64,000 bases of DNA. Origin: Arthrobacter sp. Bi83. Its GTDB lineage: Bacteria; Actinomycetota; Actinomycetes; Actinomycetales; Micrococcaceae. Where the stretch lies: positions 1 through 64,000 of the forward strand of contig NZ_CAKKLY010000007.1 of assembly GCF_918698095.1 (NCBI RefSeq). Direction: 5' to 3'. A program made the position numbers and the translations under genes. This document shows, piece after piece, positions 1-9,206 of this stretch (positions are counted from its first letter, which is position 1; each line of letters starts with the position of its first letter). The notes under the pieces were generated by a model. It had not been told where the DNA came from. It searched no databases and was given only the letters and a program-made list of their open reading frames with translations.

Positions 1-434
1 GACTGGCCGGTACCCTGCTGGGCGCCGCCAAGGATTTTCTTCGCCAGGTAGGACATGACAATCGGCGCGAGGATCGGAAGGAGTTTGCGGATGAGGTCCC
101 CGCCCACGCCGCCGCCCAGGTTGGCGGCACCAGCCAGCTGGTTTGCCACCTGGTCCTGCTGGCCGCCAAAGACGTGGCTCACGATTTTTTCGCCGTCGTC
201 GGTGTTTACCTGGGTGGCGTCCACTCCGCCGTCGACGGGTCCCGTCCGGTGCTGCGCCAGCGCCGATTCCAGGGACGCCGCGCCGTCCGGAGCCTGCGCA
301 TTGTTTTGCATGCCGGCGATGAGCGTGGGGACGGCGGCCTCCACAGCGGCCTGCGCGGTAGCGGTATCGGTGCCAAGCAGCGTTGCGATCTGGTCCACCG
401 GGATCTGCCCCAGAAGCTCATGGATGTCAGTCAA
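1..434 (-). CDS. DUF937 (YidB-like) family protein, C-terminus cut by the window edge
   Basis: The reverse strand reads from a TTG start at 434, with an AAGGAG ribosome site about 6 nt upstream, into a protein beginning MTDIHELLGQIPVDQIATLL and running off the left edge. The early helical segment on residues around 'VDQIATLLG', the Ala-rich repeat, the linker with 'GEKIVSHVFGG' and the Gly-rich tail 'LLPILAPIVMSYLAKKILGG' are typical of DUF937 proteins. Family function is not established. The overlapping leftward reading of about 430 codons on another frame is a shadow. Start choice rests on the ribosome site; an internal ATG is less well placed. Confidence 0.8.
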   Translation of the reverse strand, partial: MTDIHELLGQIPVDQIATLLGTDTATAQAAVEAAVPTLIAGMQNNAQAPDGAASLESALAQHRTGPVDGGVDATQVNTDDGEKIVSHVFGGQQDQVANQLAGAANLGGGVGGDLIRKLLPILAPIVMSYLAKKILGGAQQGTGQ

Positions 435-669
435 GGGATACTCCTTCTGGCCCGCTGAGCGCTCGGGCGTCATGGGAAGCGGCACAAGCGTGCGTCGCCG
501 GACAGCTGCCTTTGCATCCTAGTCCGGGACCCCGGGGCGCGGTAGGTTCTGCCGAACCGCGGCGCCGCGGGCGTCCATGACCCGCAGCGATTGCAGGTAA
601 TCTTAGAGAGTTCCGGCGCCTGGGAGGCGCCCGGACGGGTTCCTGTAAGGCAGTAAAAAGGCGAGGTTG

Positions 670-1653
670 ATGGTTCACATCTGGAACGATCCGACCGAAG
701 TCCCCGACGACTTTGGTCCTTCCGTTGTCACTATCGGCAACTTCGACGGAGTCCACCGCGGGCACCAGCAGGTGCTGTCCCAGCTGATCCGGACGGCCAG
801 GCTGAACAGGGCAAAGTCCGTGGCCGTGACGTTCGATCCCCACCCGGCGCAGGTCCACCGGCCGGAGGCCGCACCCGAGCTCATCATGGGCCTGCAGGAC
901 AAACTCCAGGCGCTGGGAGAGCTGGGCCTGGACGCGGTGCTGGTCATGAAGTACTCGCTGGAGCTTGCCAGCCTCACTCCCGAGGAATTCGTCGGAACGG
1001 TTCTTGTTGACAGCCTCCACGCCAGCCACGTCGTCATCGGCCATGACACCCGCTTCGGGCGGGGCAATTCCGGTGACCTGAACACCATGCGCGAGCTGGG
1101 GGAGAAGTTCGGCTTCGAAGTCCTGGTCATCAGTGAATTCGGTTCCGAGGGTTTTCCCCTCCACGACGACGGCGGCACGGACCGCCGCTGTTCGTCCACC
1201 TGGGTGCGTGAAGCGTTGAACGGCGGCGACGTTGCCACGGCGGCCGCCGTGCTCGGACGCCCGCACCAGATGCGCGGTGAAGTGGTCCACGGGGCGGCCC
1301 GCGGCCGCGTGCTCGGTTTTCCCACGGCCAATCTCTCCCATGACGCCAGCGGCTTCATCCCGGCGGACGGCATCTACGCCGGCTGGCTGGTGGACCAGGG
1401 TGGCACCCGGTGGCCGGCCGCTATTTCGGTCGGATCCAACCCGACCTTCGACGGCGTCAGCCGCCAGGTTGAGGCCCACGTCATCGACCGCCCGGAAGAG
1501 TCCGCAGACGACTTCAATCTGTACGGCCAGACAGTAGTGGTGGAGTTTGTCGTCCGTCTCCGGGGCATGGTGGCATACCGTGGGCCTGAAGCCCTCGTGG
1601 AGCAGATGCGCCAGGACGTCGTGCAGACCCACGACCTCCTCCTCAAGCGCTGA
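670..1653 (+). CDS. ribF: Bifunctional riboflavin kinase / FAD synthetase RibF
   Basis: This cytoplasmic enzyme phosphorylates riboflavin to FMN and adenylylates FMN to FAD. The N-terminal FAD-synthetase nucleotidyltransferase domain shows GNFDGVHRGH at residues 23-32. The C-terminal riboflavin-kinase domain starts near residue 200 with GRVLGFPTANL, the flavin/ATP-binding signature. Length 327 aa is normal for prokaryotic RibF. The ATG at 670 is preferred over the TTG directly before it because GAGG at 663-666 leaves no room for the TTG. I see no FMN riboswitch core in the 235 bp upstream. In related genomes ribF often follows truB; here a DUF937 gene diverges instead. Confidence 0.95.
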   Translation: MVHIWNDPTEVPDDFGPSVVTIGNFDGVHRGHQQVLSQLIRTARLNRAKSVAVTFDPHPAQVHRPEAAPELIMGLQDKLQALGELGLDAVLVMKYSLELASLTPEEFVGTVLVDSLHASHVVIGHDTRFGRGNSGDLNTMRELGEKFGFEVLVISEFGSEGFPLHDDGGTDRRCSSTWVREALNGGDVATAAAVLGRPHQMRGEVVHGAARGRVLGFPTANLSHDASGFIPADGIYAGWLVDQGGTRWPAAISVGSNPTFDGVSRQVEAHVIDRPEESADDFNLYGQTVVVEFVVRLRGMVAYRGPEALVEQMRQDVVQTHDLLLKR

Positions 1654-1693
1654 TTTGTCAGCCCCACACAGTACTGGCAAGGAAGGCAACACT

Positions 1694-2548
1694 GTGACCG
1701 TGGAGAAGAACACCAGAAAACTGGACAAGGGGATCGTCCGCGATTTCAGTTCCAGGATGAGTTACGGGGCATACCTGCAGTTGCCCACGCTGCTCAGTGC
1801 CCAGCGGCCTGTCAGCACGCCGGAACACCATGACGAAATGCTGTTCATCATCCAGCACCAGACCACCGAACTCTGGCTCAAGCTCGTGCTCCACGAGCTT
1901 CGCAGCGCGGCGGAACACCTCCGGGCGGATGATCTCGGGACGGCCCTGAAAGGGATTGCCCGGGTTAAGCACATCCAAAAAACCCTCACGGAGCAGTGGT
2001 CGGTGCTGGCCACGCTCACGCCCACCGAGTATTCGCAGTTCCGCGGTTTCCTCGGCAACTCCTCAGGATTCCAGTCCAGCCAGTACCGGGCAGTGGAGTT
2101 CGTCCTCGGCAACAAGAACCGGAAGATGCTGCCGGTGTTCGAATCCGACCCGGAGGCTCACGCGCTGCTCCAGGAAGTCCTCGATGCCCCGAGCATCTAC
2201 GACGAATTCCTGGCCTACCTGCACCGCAAGGGCTATGACGTGCCCGCCTCCGTCCTTGACCGCGACGTCAGCAAGGCGCACGAGTTCACCCCCGAGCTCG
2301 TGCCCCTTTTCAAGCACATCTACGAAAATGCGTCCGACAACTGGGGCGCCTACGAAGCGTGCGAGGAGCTCGTGGACCTGGAGGACAACTTCCAGCTGTG
2401 GCGGTTCCGCCATCTGCGGACCGTGCAGCGCACCATCGGCATGAAGGGCGGAACCGGCGGCTCCAGCGGCGCGGCTTTTCTCCAAAAAGCCCTTGAACTC
2501 ACGTTCTTCCCGGAATTGTTCGCCGTACGGACGGAGATCGGCCAGTGA
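1694..2548 (+). CDS. kynA: Tryptophan 2,3-dioxygenase
   Basis: KynA is a heme enzyme that opens the indole ring of L-tryptophan to N-formylkynurenine, the first step of the kynurenine pathway. Supporting motifs are HDEMLFIIQHQTTELW at about residues 45-60, the heme-ligand segment HLRTVQRTIG near residue 238 and the substrate loop GTGGSSG near 252. The GTG at 1694 follows GGCAAGGAAGGC and gives 284 aa, close to the usual size. A longer reading starting at 1547 overlaps ribF and is not homologous to the family upstream of this point. Its stop overlaps the kynU start (GTGA), so the two genes are translationally coupled. Confidence 0.95.
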   Translation: MTVEKNTRKLDKGIVRDFSSRMSYGAYLQLPTLLSAQRPVSTPEHHDEMLFIIQHQTTELWLKLVLHELRSAAEHLRADDLGTALKGIARVKHIQKTLTEQWSVLATLTPTEYSQFRGFLGNSSGFQSSQYRAVEFVLGNKNRKMLPVFESDPEAHALLQEVLDAPSIYDEFLAYLHRKGYDVPASVLDRDVSKAHEFTPELVPLFKHIYENASDNWGAYEACEELVDLEDNFQLWRFRHLRTVQRTIGMKGGTGGSSGAAFLQKALELTFFPELFAVRTEIGQ

Positions 2549-3789
2549 CCACCGTTCACGGCACTGAAGACGCGCTCCGCCAACGTGCGGCCCTGCTGGA
2601 CGCCGAGGATCCCCTGGCACCGTACCGTGCGCGTTTCATCGGCACGGACACGGAGCTCTCCTACCTTGACGGCAACTCCCTGGGCCGCCCGCTCAAGAGG
2701 ACGGCCGAGGACATCAACGCCTTCATCCATGCGGGCTGGGGCGCCCGTCTGATCCGGGGCTGGGATGAGGAATGGCTGGAGATGCCCCAGGCCATCGGGG
2801 ACCAGCTGGGACATGCCGTCCTGGGTGCCGCCCCGGGCCAGACCATCATTGCCGATTCCACCACGGTGGTGCTCTACAAGCTGATCCGCGCCGCGCTTGC
2901 GGTGGTCAAGGACTCCGCAAGGACAGAGATCGTCCTGGACACGGACAACTTCCCGACCGACCGCTACCTCGTCGAGGGCATCGCGCGGGAGGAAGGGCTG
3001 ACCCTGCGCTGGATCGACGCAGACCCTGCCGCCGGGGTGACCGTTGAACAGGTGAGCGAGGCCGTAGGGCCGGCAACCGCCGTCGTACTTCTCAGTCATG
3101 TGGCCTACCGCTCGGGGTTCCTTGCCGACTTGCCGGCCATCACGGCGGCGGTGCACGACGCCGGCGCGCTGGTGGTGTGGGACCTGTGTCATTCGGCGGG
3201 GTCAGTGGAAATAGGGCTGGATGCCAGCGGCGTTGATTTCGCCGCCGGCTGTACTTACAAGTACCTCAACGGCGGCCCCGGCTCGCCCGCCTTTGCGTAT
3301 GTCAATGCCAGGCATCTTCCCGGACTGGCCCAGCCAATTTGGGGATGGATGGGCCGGAAGGACGCCTTCGAGATGGGGGCCGGCTACGAGGCCGCCCCCG
3401 GTATCCGCGGCTTCCTCAGCGGGACCCCGGCCATCTTCGGAATGATCGCGATGCGAGGCACATTGGACCTGATCGAGGAAGCGGGAATGCCGGCCATCCG
3501 GGAAAAGTCGCTGCGCCTGACCGCCTACGCTTTGGAGCTGCACGATGCCTGGCTTGCGCCGGCCGGCGTGAAACTCGCAACACCACGCGCCCCCGAACAG
3601 CGGGGGAGCCACATCAGCCTCGACCATCCGGCCTTCCGGGAAGTGACTGCGTTGTTGTGGGACAGGGACGTCATCCCCGATTTCCGCGCACCGGAGGGCA
3701 TCAGGATCGGACTCTCCCCGCTGAGCACGGGGTTCACCGAGCTCCACCGCGGCATGGCGGCCGTCCGCGACCTGCTGCCGCGTGCCTGA
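2545..3789 (+). CDS. kynU: Kynureninase
   Basis: KynU is a PLP enzyme that hydrolyses L-kynurenine to anthranilate and L-alanine. Seen in the sequence: the substrate-side motif LDGNSLGRP near residues 41-49, the PLP-phosphate/aspartate segment VVWDLCHSAGS, and the Schiff-base lysine in CTYKYLNGGPG at about residue 239. Length 414 aa is normal. The GTG start overlaps the kynA stop by 4 bp. Together the pair would convert tryptophan to anthranilate, but the intervening formamidase (KynB) is not in this window and must be encoded elsewhere or be replaced by another hydrolase. Confidence 0.95.
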   Translation: MTTVHGTEDALRQRAALLDAEDPLAPYRARFIGTDTELSYLDGNSLGRPLKRTAEDINAFIHAGWGARLIRGWDEEWLEMPQAIGDQLGHAVLGAAPGQTIIADSTTVVLYKLIRAALAVVKDSARTEIVLDTDNFPTDRYLVEGIAREEGLTLRWIDADPAAGVTVEQVSEAVGPATAVVLLSHVAYRSGFLADLPAITAAVHDAGALVVWDLCHSAGSVEIGLDASGVDFAAGCTYKYLNGGPGSPAFAYVNARHLPGLAQPIWGWMGRKDAFEMGAGYEAAPGIRGFLSGTPAIFGMIAMRGTLDLIEEAGMPAIREKSLRLTAYALELHDAWLAPAGVKLATPRAPEQRGSHISLDHPAFREVTALLWDRDVIPDFRAPEGIRIGLSPLSTGFTELHRGMAAVRDLLPRA

Positions 3790-3837
3790 CCTTCACGCCC
3801 TGCCGGCCTTCACGTGCCCGGCGGGGCGGCCGGAGTC

Positions 3838-3868
3838 GTTTCGACAAGGCTGGGGGCGTTTCGACAAG
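3838..3868 (+). repeat. 11-bp direct repeat GTTTCGACAAG, two copies 20 bp apart
   Basis: GTTTCGACAAG occurs at 3838-3848 and again at 3858-3868, exactly two helical turns apart, upstream of rpsO. The second copy overlaps the proposed -35 element of the rpsO promoter. It could be an operator, or a remnant of a dispersed repeat family; I recall similar GTTTCGACAAG-type repeats in Micrococcaceae genomes but cannot check this here. Confidence 0.5.
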
Positions 3869-3890
3869 ATTGCAACAAGGCCGGTAAACT
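3861..3890 (+). promoter_or_regulatory. Candidate rpsO promoter
   Basis: TCGACA at 3861-3866 and TAAACT at 3885-3890 are separated by 18 bp and fit a housekeeping sigma promoter. This would give a leader of about 135 nt before rpsO, with a GGATCC inverted pair able to form a stem. Such a leader is a plausible place for S15 autoregulation, which is known for rpsO in other bacteria. Confidence 0.45.
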
Positions 3891-4031
3891 AAGCGGTGGA
3901 TCCGGCTGCAGTCCGTGGTTGCTGGATCCTGTTTCGCGCGCACCGGCCCCCGTTTATCGGGATGGTCCGCGCCGGCACACCCGGCAGTGAGTTACTGACT
4001 CGGGCCTCACGGCACATCTCTAGGAGTTATT

Positions 4032-4301
4032 GTGGCACTTGAAGCCGCTGTAAAGCAGTCCATCATCAAGGATTTCGCAACGTCCGAAGGCGACACCGGT
4101 TCACCGGAGGTCCAGGTTGCAGTCCTGACTCAGCGGATCAAGGATCTCACTGAGCACATGAAGGAGCACAAGCACGATTACCACACCCAGCGCGGTCTGC
4201 TGGCCATGGTCGGTCGTCGCAAGCGCATGCTCACTTACCTGAAGAACACTGACATCGCCCGCTACCGTTCGCTCATCGAGCGCCTCGGCCTGCGCCGCTA
4301 G
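4032..4301 (+). CDS. rpsO: 30S ribosomal protein S15
   Basis: An 89-residue protein of the universal S15 family, which binds the central domain of 16S rRNA and helps form a bridge with the 50S subunit. The sequence shows the four-helix pattern and conserved blocks [22 protein letters not shown] and [10 protein letters not shown]. The GTG start is preceded by TAGGAGT. It is followed by a strong stem-loop and then pnp, the rpsO-pnp order conserved across bacteria. Confidence 0.98.
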   Translation: MALEAAVKQSIIKDFATSEGDTGSPEVQVAVLTQRIKDLTEHMKEHKHDYHTQRGLLAMVGRRKRMLTYLKNTDIARYRSLIERLGLRR

Positions 4302-4311
4302 TCAGGCATTA

Positions 4312-4346
4312 CGGGCGGCCCTTTCCGGAGCGGAACGGGCCGCCCG
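4312..4346 (+). terminator. Stem-loop after rpsO
   Basis: CGGGCGGCCC at 4312-4321 pairs perfectly with GGGCCGCCCG at 4337-4346 around a 15-nt loop that holds a smaller CCG/CGG stem. There is no long T-tract, so read-through into pnp or RNase processing is possible. Confidence 0.65.
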
Positions 4347-4476
4347 CTTCACAGATAATTAAACAGGAGGATCAACCGCATCACGCATTCGCGGTCCTCG
4401 GTAGTGATCCCCGGGAACGGCTTCGACGTCTTGAAGCCCCGGCCCGTGGGTCTCGATCGATGACCGGGTGCAGTGC

Positions 4477-4500
4477 AGGCCAGTAGACAGATGCTGGCCT
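4477..4500 (+). promoter_or_regulatory. Hairpin in the pnp leader
   Basis: AGGCCAG (4477-4483) and CTGGCCT (4494-4500) form a 7-bp stem with a 10-nt loop about 50 nt before pnp. PNPase mRNAs in other bacteria carry leader hairpins cut by RNase III as part of autoregulation. That role is inferred here only from position. Confidence 0.35.
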
Positions 4501-4549
4501 GGGTTGATGCGGCTGGACTTCCGTTAAACAAGAAACGGAGGTGACTCTC

Positions 4550-6808
4550 TTGGAGGGTCCCGAAATCCAGTTCTCAGAAGCCGTCATTGACAATGGCCGC
4601 TTCGGCAAGCGTGTAATCCGCTTCGAAACCGGCCGTCTTGCCAAGCAGGCAGCCGGCGCAGCCATGGTGTACATCGACGAAGACACTGCCCTGCTGTCCG
4701 CCACCACCGCCGGCAAGCACCCGCGCGAAGGCTTCGATTTCTTCCCGCTGACGGTCGACGTCGAAGAGCGCATGTACGCTGCCGGCCGCATCCCGGGCTC
4801 GTTCTTCCGCCGCGAAGGCCGTCCGTCCACCGAGGCCATCCTCGCGTGCCGCCTCATGGACCGCCCGCTGCGTCCGGCCTTTGTCAAGGGCCTGCGCAAC
4901 GAGGTCCAGATCGTCGTCACCGTCCTGGCGATCAACCCCGACGAGCTGTACGACGTGGTGGCCATCAACGCCTCCTCGATGTCCACCCAGCTCTCCGGCC
5001 TGCCCTTCTCCGGCCCGATCGGCGGCGTCCGCGTTGCCCTCGTCGCCGACGAGAACGGCTCGCAGTGGGTAGCTTTCCCGAAGCACTCCCAGCTCGAGAA
5101 CTCCGTGTTCAACATGGTCGTCGCAGGCCGCATTGCCGGTGATGACGTCGCCATCATGATGGTCGAGGCCGAAGCCACCGACAACTCCTGGAACCTCATC
5201 AAGGAACAGGGCGCCACCGCCCCCACCGAAGAAGTTGTTTCGGAAGGCCTCGAGGCTGCCAAGCCCTTCATCAAGGCCCTCTGCGAAGCACAGGCCGACC
5301 TGGCAGCACGCGCCGCCAAGCCGACCGTCGAGTTCCCGGTCTTCCTTGACTACCAGGATGACGTCTACGCCGCTGTCGAGGCTGCCGCCGCTGAGAAGCT
5401 GGCCGCCGTCTTCCAGATCGGTGACAAGCAGGAGCGCGACACCGCCTCCGACGCACTCAAGGACGAAGTCACTTCTTCCCTGGCCGGCCAGTTCGAGGGC
5501 CGCGAGAAGGAACTGTCCGCAGCATTCCGCTCGGTGACCAAGCAGGTTGTGCGCCAGCGCATCCTCAAGGACCAGATCCGCATCGACGGCCGCGGCCTGA
5601 CGGACATCCGCCAGCTCACCGCCGAGGTCGAGGTTCTGCCCCGCGTCCACGGTTCGGCCATCTTCGAACGCGGCGAGACCCAGATCATGGGTGTCACCAC
5701 GCTGAACATGCTCAAGATGGAACAGCAGATCGATTCGCTGTCGCCGGTAACGCGCAAGCGCTACATGCACAACTACAACTTCCCGCCGTACTCCACCGGT
5801 GAAACCGGCCGCGTGGGTTCGCCCAAGCGCCGTGAAATCGGCCACGGCGCCCTGGCAGAGCGCGCGCTCGTGCCGGTCCTGCCGTCCCGTGAGGAATTCC
5901 CCTACGCCATCCGCCAGGTGTCTGAGGCTCTCAGCTCCAACGGTTCGACGTCGATGGGTTCCGTCTGCGCCTCCACCCTGTCCATGCTGAACGCCGGAGT
6001 GCCGCTGAAGGCCGCCGTCGCCGGCATCGCCATGGGCCTGGTCTCCGACCAGGTTGACGGCCAGACCCGCTACGCGGCCCTGACCGACATCCTCGGCGCC
6101 GAAGACGCCTTCGGCGACATGGACTTCAAGGTCGCCGGTACCTCCGAGTTCGTCACGGCCATCCAGCTGGACACCAAGCTCGACGGCATCCCGGCCTCCG
6201 TGCTGGCAGCAGCACTGAAGCAGGCCCGCGAAGCCCGTCTGCACATCCTTGAGGTCATCAACGCAGCGATCGACACCCCGGACGAGCTCTCCGAGTTCGC
6301 ACCGCGCGTCATCGCCGTCAAGATCCCCGTGGACAAGATCGGCGAGGTCATCGGGCCCAAGGGCAAGATGATCAACCAGATCCAGGAAGACACCGGCGCC
6401 GACATCTCGATCGAGGACGACGGAACTGTCTACATCGGCGCCACCAACGGCCCGTCGGCTGACGCTGCACGGTCCGCGATCAACGCCATCGCCAATCCGC
6501 AGGTTCCGGAAATCGGCGAGCGCTACCTGGGCACGGTCGTCAAGACCACCACCTTCGGTGCGTTCATCTCCCTGACCCCGGGCAAGGACGGCCTGCTGCA
6601 CATCTCCGAGCTGCGCAAGCTCGCGAGTGGCAAGCGCGTGGACAACGTCGACGACGTCGTCTCCGTGGGCCAGAAGATCCAGGTCGAGATCACCAAGATC
6701 GATGACCGTGGAAAGCTGTCCCTGTCTCCCGTTGTGGCTGAAGAGGAAGGCGCCGGCGAAGCCGAGCGCGTTCACGCCTCGGCAAACGCGGAGGGCTCTG
6801 ACGACTAA
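4550..6808 (+). CDS. pnp: Polyribonucleotide nucleotidyltransferase (PNPase)
   Basis: PNPase is a trimeric 3'-5' phosphorolytic exoribonuclease for mRNA decay. Domains in order: first RNase PH-like domain (about residues 10-140), helical linker, second RNase PH domain from about 360 with GDMDFK near 525 carrying catalytic aspartates, KH domain with [12 protein letters not shown] near 600, and an S1 domain near 640-710. Length 752 aa is normal. I chose the TTG at 4550 (protein [12 protein letters not shown]) because GGAGGTG sits 7 nt upstream. The GTG at 4541 is itself inside that ribosome site. The very long leftward reading opposite this gene is a codon-bias shadow. Confidence 0.96.
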   Translation: MEGPEIQFSEAVIDNGRFGKRVIRFETGRLAKQAAGAAMVYIDEDTALLSATTAGKHPREGFDFFPLTVDVEERMYAAGRIPGSFFRREGRPSTEAILACRLMDRPLRPAFVKGLRNEVQIVVTVLAINPDELYDVVAINASSMSTQLSGLPFSGPIGGVRVALVADENGSQWVAFPKHSQLENSVFNMVVAGRIAGDDVAIMMVEAEATDNSWNLIKEQGATAPTEEVVSEGLEAAKPFIKALCEAQADLAARAAKPTVEFPVFLDYQDDVYAAVEAAAAEKLAAVFQIGDKQERDTASDALKDEVTSSLAGQFEGREKELSAAFRSVTKQVVRQRILKDQIRIDGRGLTDIRQLTAEVEVLPRVHGSAIFERGETQIMGVTTLNMLKMEQQIDSLSPVTRKRYMHNYNFPPYSTGETGRVGSPKRREIGHGALAERALVPVLPSREEFPYAIRQVSEALSSNGSTSMGSVCASTLSMLNAGVPLKAAVAGIAMGLVSDQVDGQTRYAALTDILGAEDAFGDMDFKVAGTSEFVTAIQLDTKLDGIPASVLAAALKQAREARLHILEVINAAIDTPDELSEFAPRVIAVKIPVDKIGEVIGPKGKMINQIQEDTGADISIEDDGTVYIGATNGPSADAARSAINAIANPQVPEIGERYLGTVVKTTTFGAFISLTPGKDGLLHISELRKLASGKRVDNVDDVVSVGQKIQVEITKIDDRGKLSLSPVVAEEEGAGEAERVHASANAEGSDD

Positions 6809-6842
6809 CAGCAGTCAGGGGCGGTAACTCCCCAGCAGACGA

Positions 6843-6877
6843 CGGCGGGGCCGGTGGTTGATCCACCGGCCCCGCCG
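6843..6877 (+). terminator. Strong stem-loop after pnp
   Basis: A perfect 15-bp GC-rich stem (6843-6857 with 6863-6877) closes on the loop TTGAT, 34 bp after the pnp stop. It is followed by CCGTTAACCC rather than a T-run. It probably ends the rpsO-pnp transcripts and separates them from the M16 protease. Confidence 0.75.
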
Positions 6878-6958
6878 CCGTTAACCCCACACACTCCGGC
6901 GTCGCGGCCCGCTGGTACGATTGCAGGCAGATTTGGCTCCGCTTCCTGAAAGGCCTTG

Positions 6959-8302
6959 ATGACTGTCGTACCCCTGCCGCTGGCTCAGAACCACCCCGGC
7001 GACACCCTGATCCACGGCGCCGACGGCGGCTCGGTTGTGCGCCGGTCCGTCCTCCCCGGCGGGGTGCGTGTCCTGACCGAGGCGATGCCGGGCCAGCGCT
7101 CCGCCACTATCGGATTCTGGGTGGGTGTAGGGTCGCGTGACGAGGCACCCGGCCAGCACGGTTCGACCCACTTCCTCGAGCACCTGCTGTTCAAAGGCAC
7201 CAAGCGGCGCACCGCGCTCGAAATCGCGTCGGCGTTCGACGAGGTCGGCGGGGAATCCAACGCCGCCACGGCGAAGGAGAGCACCTGCTATTTCGCCCGC
7301 GTGCTGGACACGGACCTGCCGATGGCCATCGACGTGATTGCGGACATGATTACCGGCGCCGTCCTGGACCCGGGCGAAATGGAGCAGGAACGGGACGTCA
7401 TCCTGGAAGAAATCGCCATGGACAGCGACGACCCCACAGACGTGGCCCATGAGCATTTCGTCGCCGCCGTTCTTGGAACGCATCCTCTCGGACGTCCCAT
7501 CGGCGGCACCCCTGACGCCATCAGGGCTGTAGCCCGCGACTCGGTCTGGGACCACTACCGGCGCTACTACCGTCCGGATGAGCTGGTCATTACCGCTGCA
7601 GGCGGCCTGGAGCACGACGTCGTGTGCCGCCTTGTGGTGGACGCCCTCCACGCCGCAGGCTGGTCGCTTGAGCCCGACGCTGCCCCGGTGGAGCGCCGCT
7701 CCACGGAGCGCGCGGACATCACCGGCACGTCAGGCCTGCACGTGGTCAAGCGTCCTGTGGAGCAGGCCAACATCATCATGGGGTGCCCCACCATCGTGGC
7801 CACCGATGAGCGACGGTACGTCATGAGCGTGCTGAACGCAGTACTGGGCGGCGGGATGTCCTCGCGCCTGTTCCAGGAGATCCGTGAGAAGAGAGGGCTT
7901 GTTTACTCCACGTATTCCTTCGCCTCTTCCTACGCCGACGCCGGCTACTTCGGCATGTACGCCGGCTGCACGCCCACCAAGGTCCGCCAGGTAGTGGAAC
8001 TCCTGGGGGCGGAGCTGGACAAGCTTGCAGACGGCGGCATTTCTGACGACGAACTCCGCAAGGCAGTTGGCCAGCTGTGTGGCGGGATCGTCCTCGCCCT
8101 GGAGGACACCGGATCCCGCATGTCCCGGCTGGGCCGCGCCGAACTCGTCTCCGGCGAGTATCAGGACATCGACGAGACGTTGCGGCTCATCAAGGCCGTG
8201 ACGGCGGGGCAGGTGCAGGAGCTGGCCCGCGAGCTGGCAGCCGCGCCGCGGACGGTGACGGTTGTGGGTCCCTTCGAAGAGACGGAAACCTTCGGGCTCT
8301 GA
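6959..8302 (+). CDS. M16 family zinc metallopeptidase (pitrilysin/processing-peptidase type)
   Basis: A 447-residue single-chain M16B peptidase. The inverted zinc motif HFLEH lies at residues 71-75, with the distal glutamate in the EEIAMDSDDP segment near 150, so the catalytic site looks intact. The second half has the R/Y-containing segment REKRGLVYSTYSF typical of the family. It follows pnp as in many Actinobacteria and is probably a cytoplasmic peptidase; the substrate is unknown. The ATG at 6959 has GAAAGG 5 nt upstream; the TTG just before it is disfavoured. Confidence 0.9.
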   Translation: MTVVPLPLAQNHPGDTLIHGADGGSVVRRSVLPGGVRVLTEAMPGQRSATIGFWVGVGSRDEAPGQHGSTHFLEHLLFKGTKRRTALEIASAFDEVGGESNAATAKESTCYFARVLDTDLPMAIDVIADMITGAVLDPGEMEQERDVILEEIAMDSDDPTDVAHEHFVAAVLGTHPLGRPIGGTPDAIRAVARDSVWDHYRRYYRPDELVITAAGGLEHDVVCRLVVDALHAAGWSLEPDAAPVERRSTERADITGTSGLHVVKRPVEQANIIMGCPTIVATDERRYVMSVLNAVLGGGMSSRLFQEIREKRGLVYSTYSFASSYADAGYFGMYAGCTPTKVRQVVELLGAELDKLADGGISDDELRKAVGQLCGGIVLALEDTGSRMSRLGRAELVSGEYQDIDETLRLIKAVTAGQVQELARELAAAPRTVTVVGPFEETETFGL

Positions 8303-8443
8303 TGCGGCGCGAGGGGTGGCCCCCAGCCGGCGCGGCACCGGACCTGCCCCTGACCATGCCGCTGGACATGCCCGCGGCGCGGGATCATCATGGAGCCAGA
8401 CCACTCCGGAATTCCACTCGGAGTCATCCGACTCGGAGGAAGA

Positions 8444-8905
8444 ATGGACCGGCCGCATCCGGGGACAGCGCACGAGGCGCTCGGGATTTTCGTCGGACGC
8501 TGGCTGGGCACCACTGAGCTGGCCTCATCGCCGTGGGGGCCGGCCCGGATCGCCACCGCGGAGGTGACGTTCACGCGGGCAGCCGGCGGGTTTGCGGTGG
8601 TGCAGACGTACCGCCACACCGAGGCCGACGGCACGCACTTCGAAGGCCACGGCGTCTTCACCGTCGACCCGGACCACGACGAAACCCTCTGGTACTACGT
8701 CGACAGCATGGGCAGGCCCCCGGCAGCGCCGGCCCGGGGCGCCTGGCATGATTCCACGCTGACCGTGGAGCGGCACAGTGACCGCGGAACTGCCCGGCAC
8801 ACGTTCCGGGTTGATAATGGCATCCTCATCCACACCGCCGAACTCAGGCTGGGGGACGCGCAGGACTTCAGCCCCTTCATGACGTCAATCTGCCGCCGGG
8901 CGTGA
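8444..8905 (+). CDS. DUF1579 family protein
   Basis: A 153-residue soluble protein with the DUF1579 pattern: an N-terminal GIFVGRWLGTTEL segment followed by alternating beta strands with tryptophans (LWYYVDSMG). These proteins are thought to fold as a beta-barrel; function is unknown. I chose the ATG at 8444 because GGAGGA lies 3 nt before it at 8435-8440. An upstream ATG at 8390 would add 18 residues without a clear ribosome site. It ends facing moaD and shows no obvious operon partner. Confidence 0.75.
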   Translation: MDRPHPGTAHEALGIFVGRWLGTTELASSPWGPARIATAEVTFTRAAGGFAVVQTYRHTEADGTHFEGHGVFTVDPDHDETLWYYVDSMGRPPAAPARGAWHDSTLTVERHSDRGTARHTFRVDNGILIHTAELRLGDAQDFSPFMTSICRRA

Positions 8906-8935
8906 CCCGCAGTCCGGGTCTGAGCCGCTTCGTTC

Positions 8936-9202
8936 TTAACCGCCGGCGAAGGGCGGCAGGACGTCCACCACGTCGCTGTCGGAGAGAACCACAGTGCGGT
9001 CGCGGACGGCAACCTCGTTGAGCAGGAAGCTGCTGCGGGCAAGGATCCTCGCCAGCGGTGGCGTCCCGGCAGGCGGCTCGGGGCGTTCAACCTCGAGCAC
9101 GGCGGCCAGCAGCGACTCCACCGTGGCCCCGGCGGGAAGGTCGAAGCGCTCTTCCTCCATGCCTGCCGCGGCCCGTGCGGCAGCGAAGTAGCGTACGTTC
9201 AA
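8936..9202 (-). CDS. moaD: Molybdopterin synthase small subunit MoaD
   Basis: An 88-residue ubiquitin-fold protein. The C-terminal Gly-Gly (PPFAGG) is activated to a thiocarboxylate and supplies sulfur to make the molybdopterin dithiolene with MoaE. Sequence features: MNVRYFAAAR start, LPAGATVESLL segment, FLLNEVAV strand. It lies 4 bp downstream of moaA on the same strand and is probably co-transcribed with it. Confidence 0.93.
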   Translation of the reverse strand: MNVRYFAAARAAAGMEEERFDLPAGATVESLLAAVLEVERPEPPAGTPPLARILARSSFLLNEVAVRDRTVVLSDSDVVDVLPPFAGG

Positions 9203-9206
9203 GGGT

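Noticed and set aside
435..669. Possible FMN riboswitch before ribF
   Set aside because: The conserved riboswitch core is not visible; only a GGCGCC-loop-GGCGCC stem at 615-631.
427..1728. Leftward frame of about 430 codons opposite ribF
   Set aside because: Covers both the DUF937 start and ribF on the wrong frame; no conserved motifs.
4574..6775. Leftward open frame of more than 700 codons opposite pnp
   Set aside because: It mirrors pnp exactly, its translation is Asp/Gly/Val-rich with no recognisable family, and long antisense frames are expected from GC-rich third positions.
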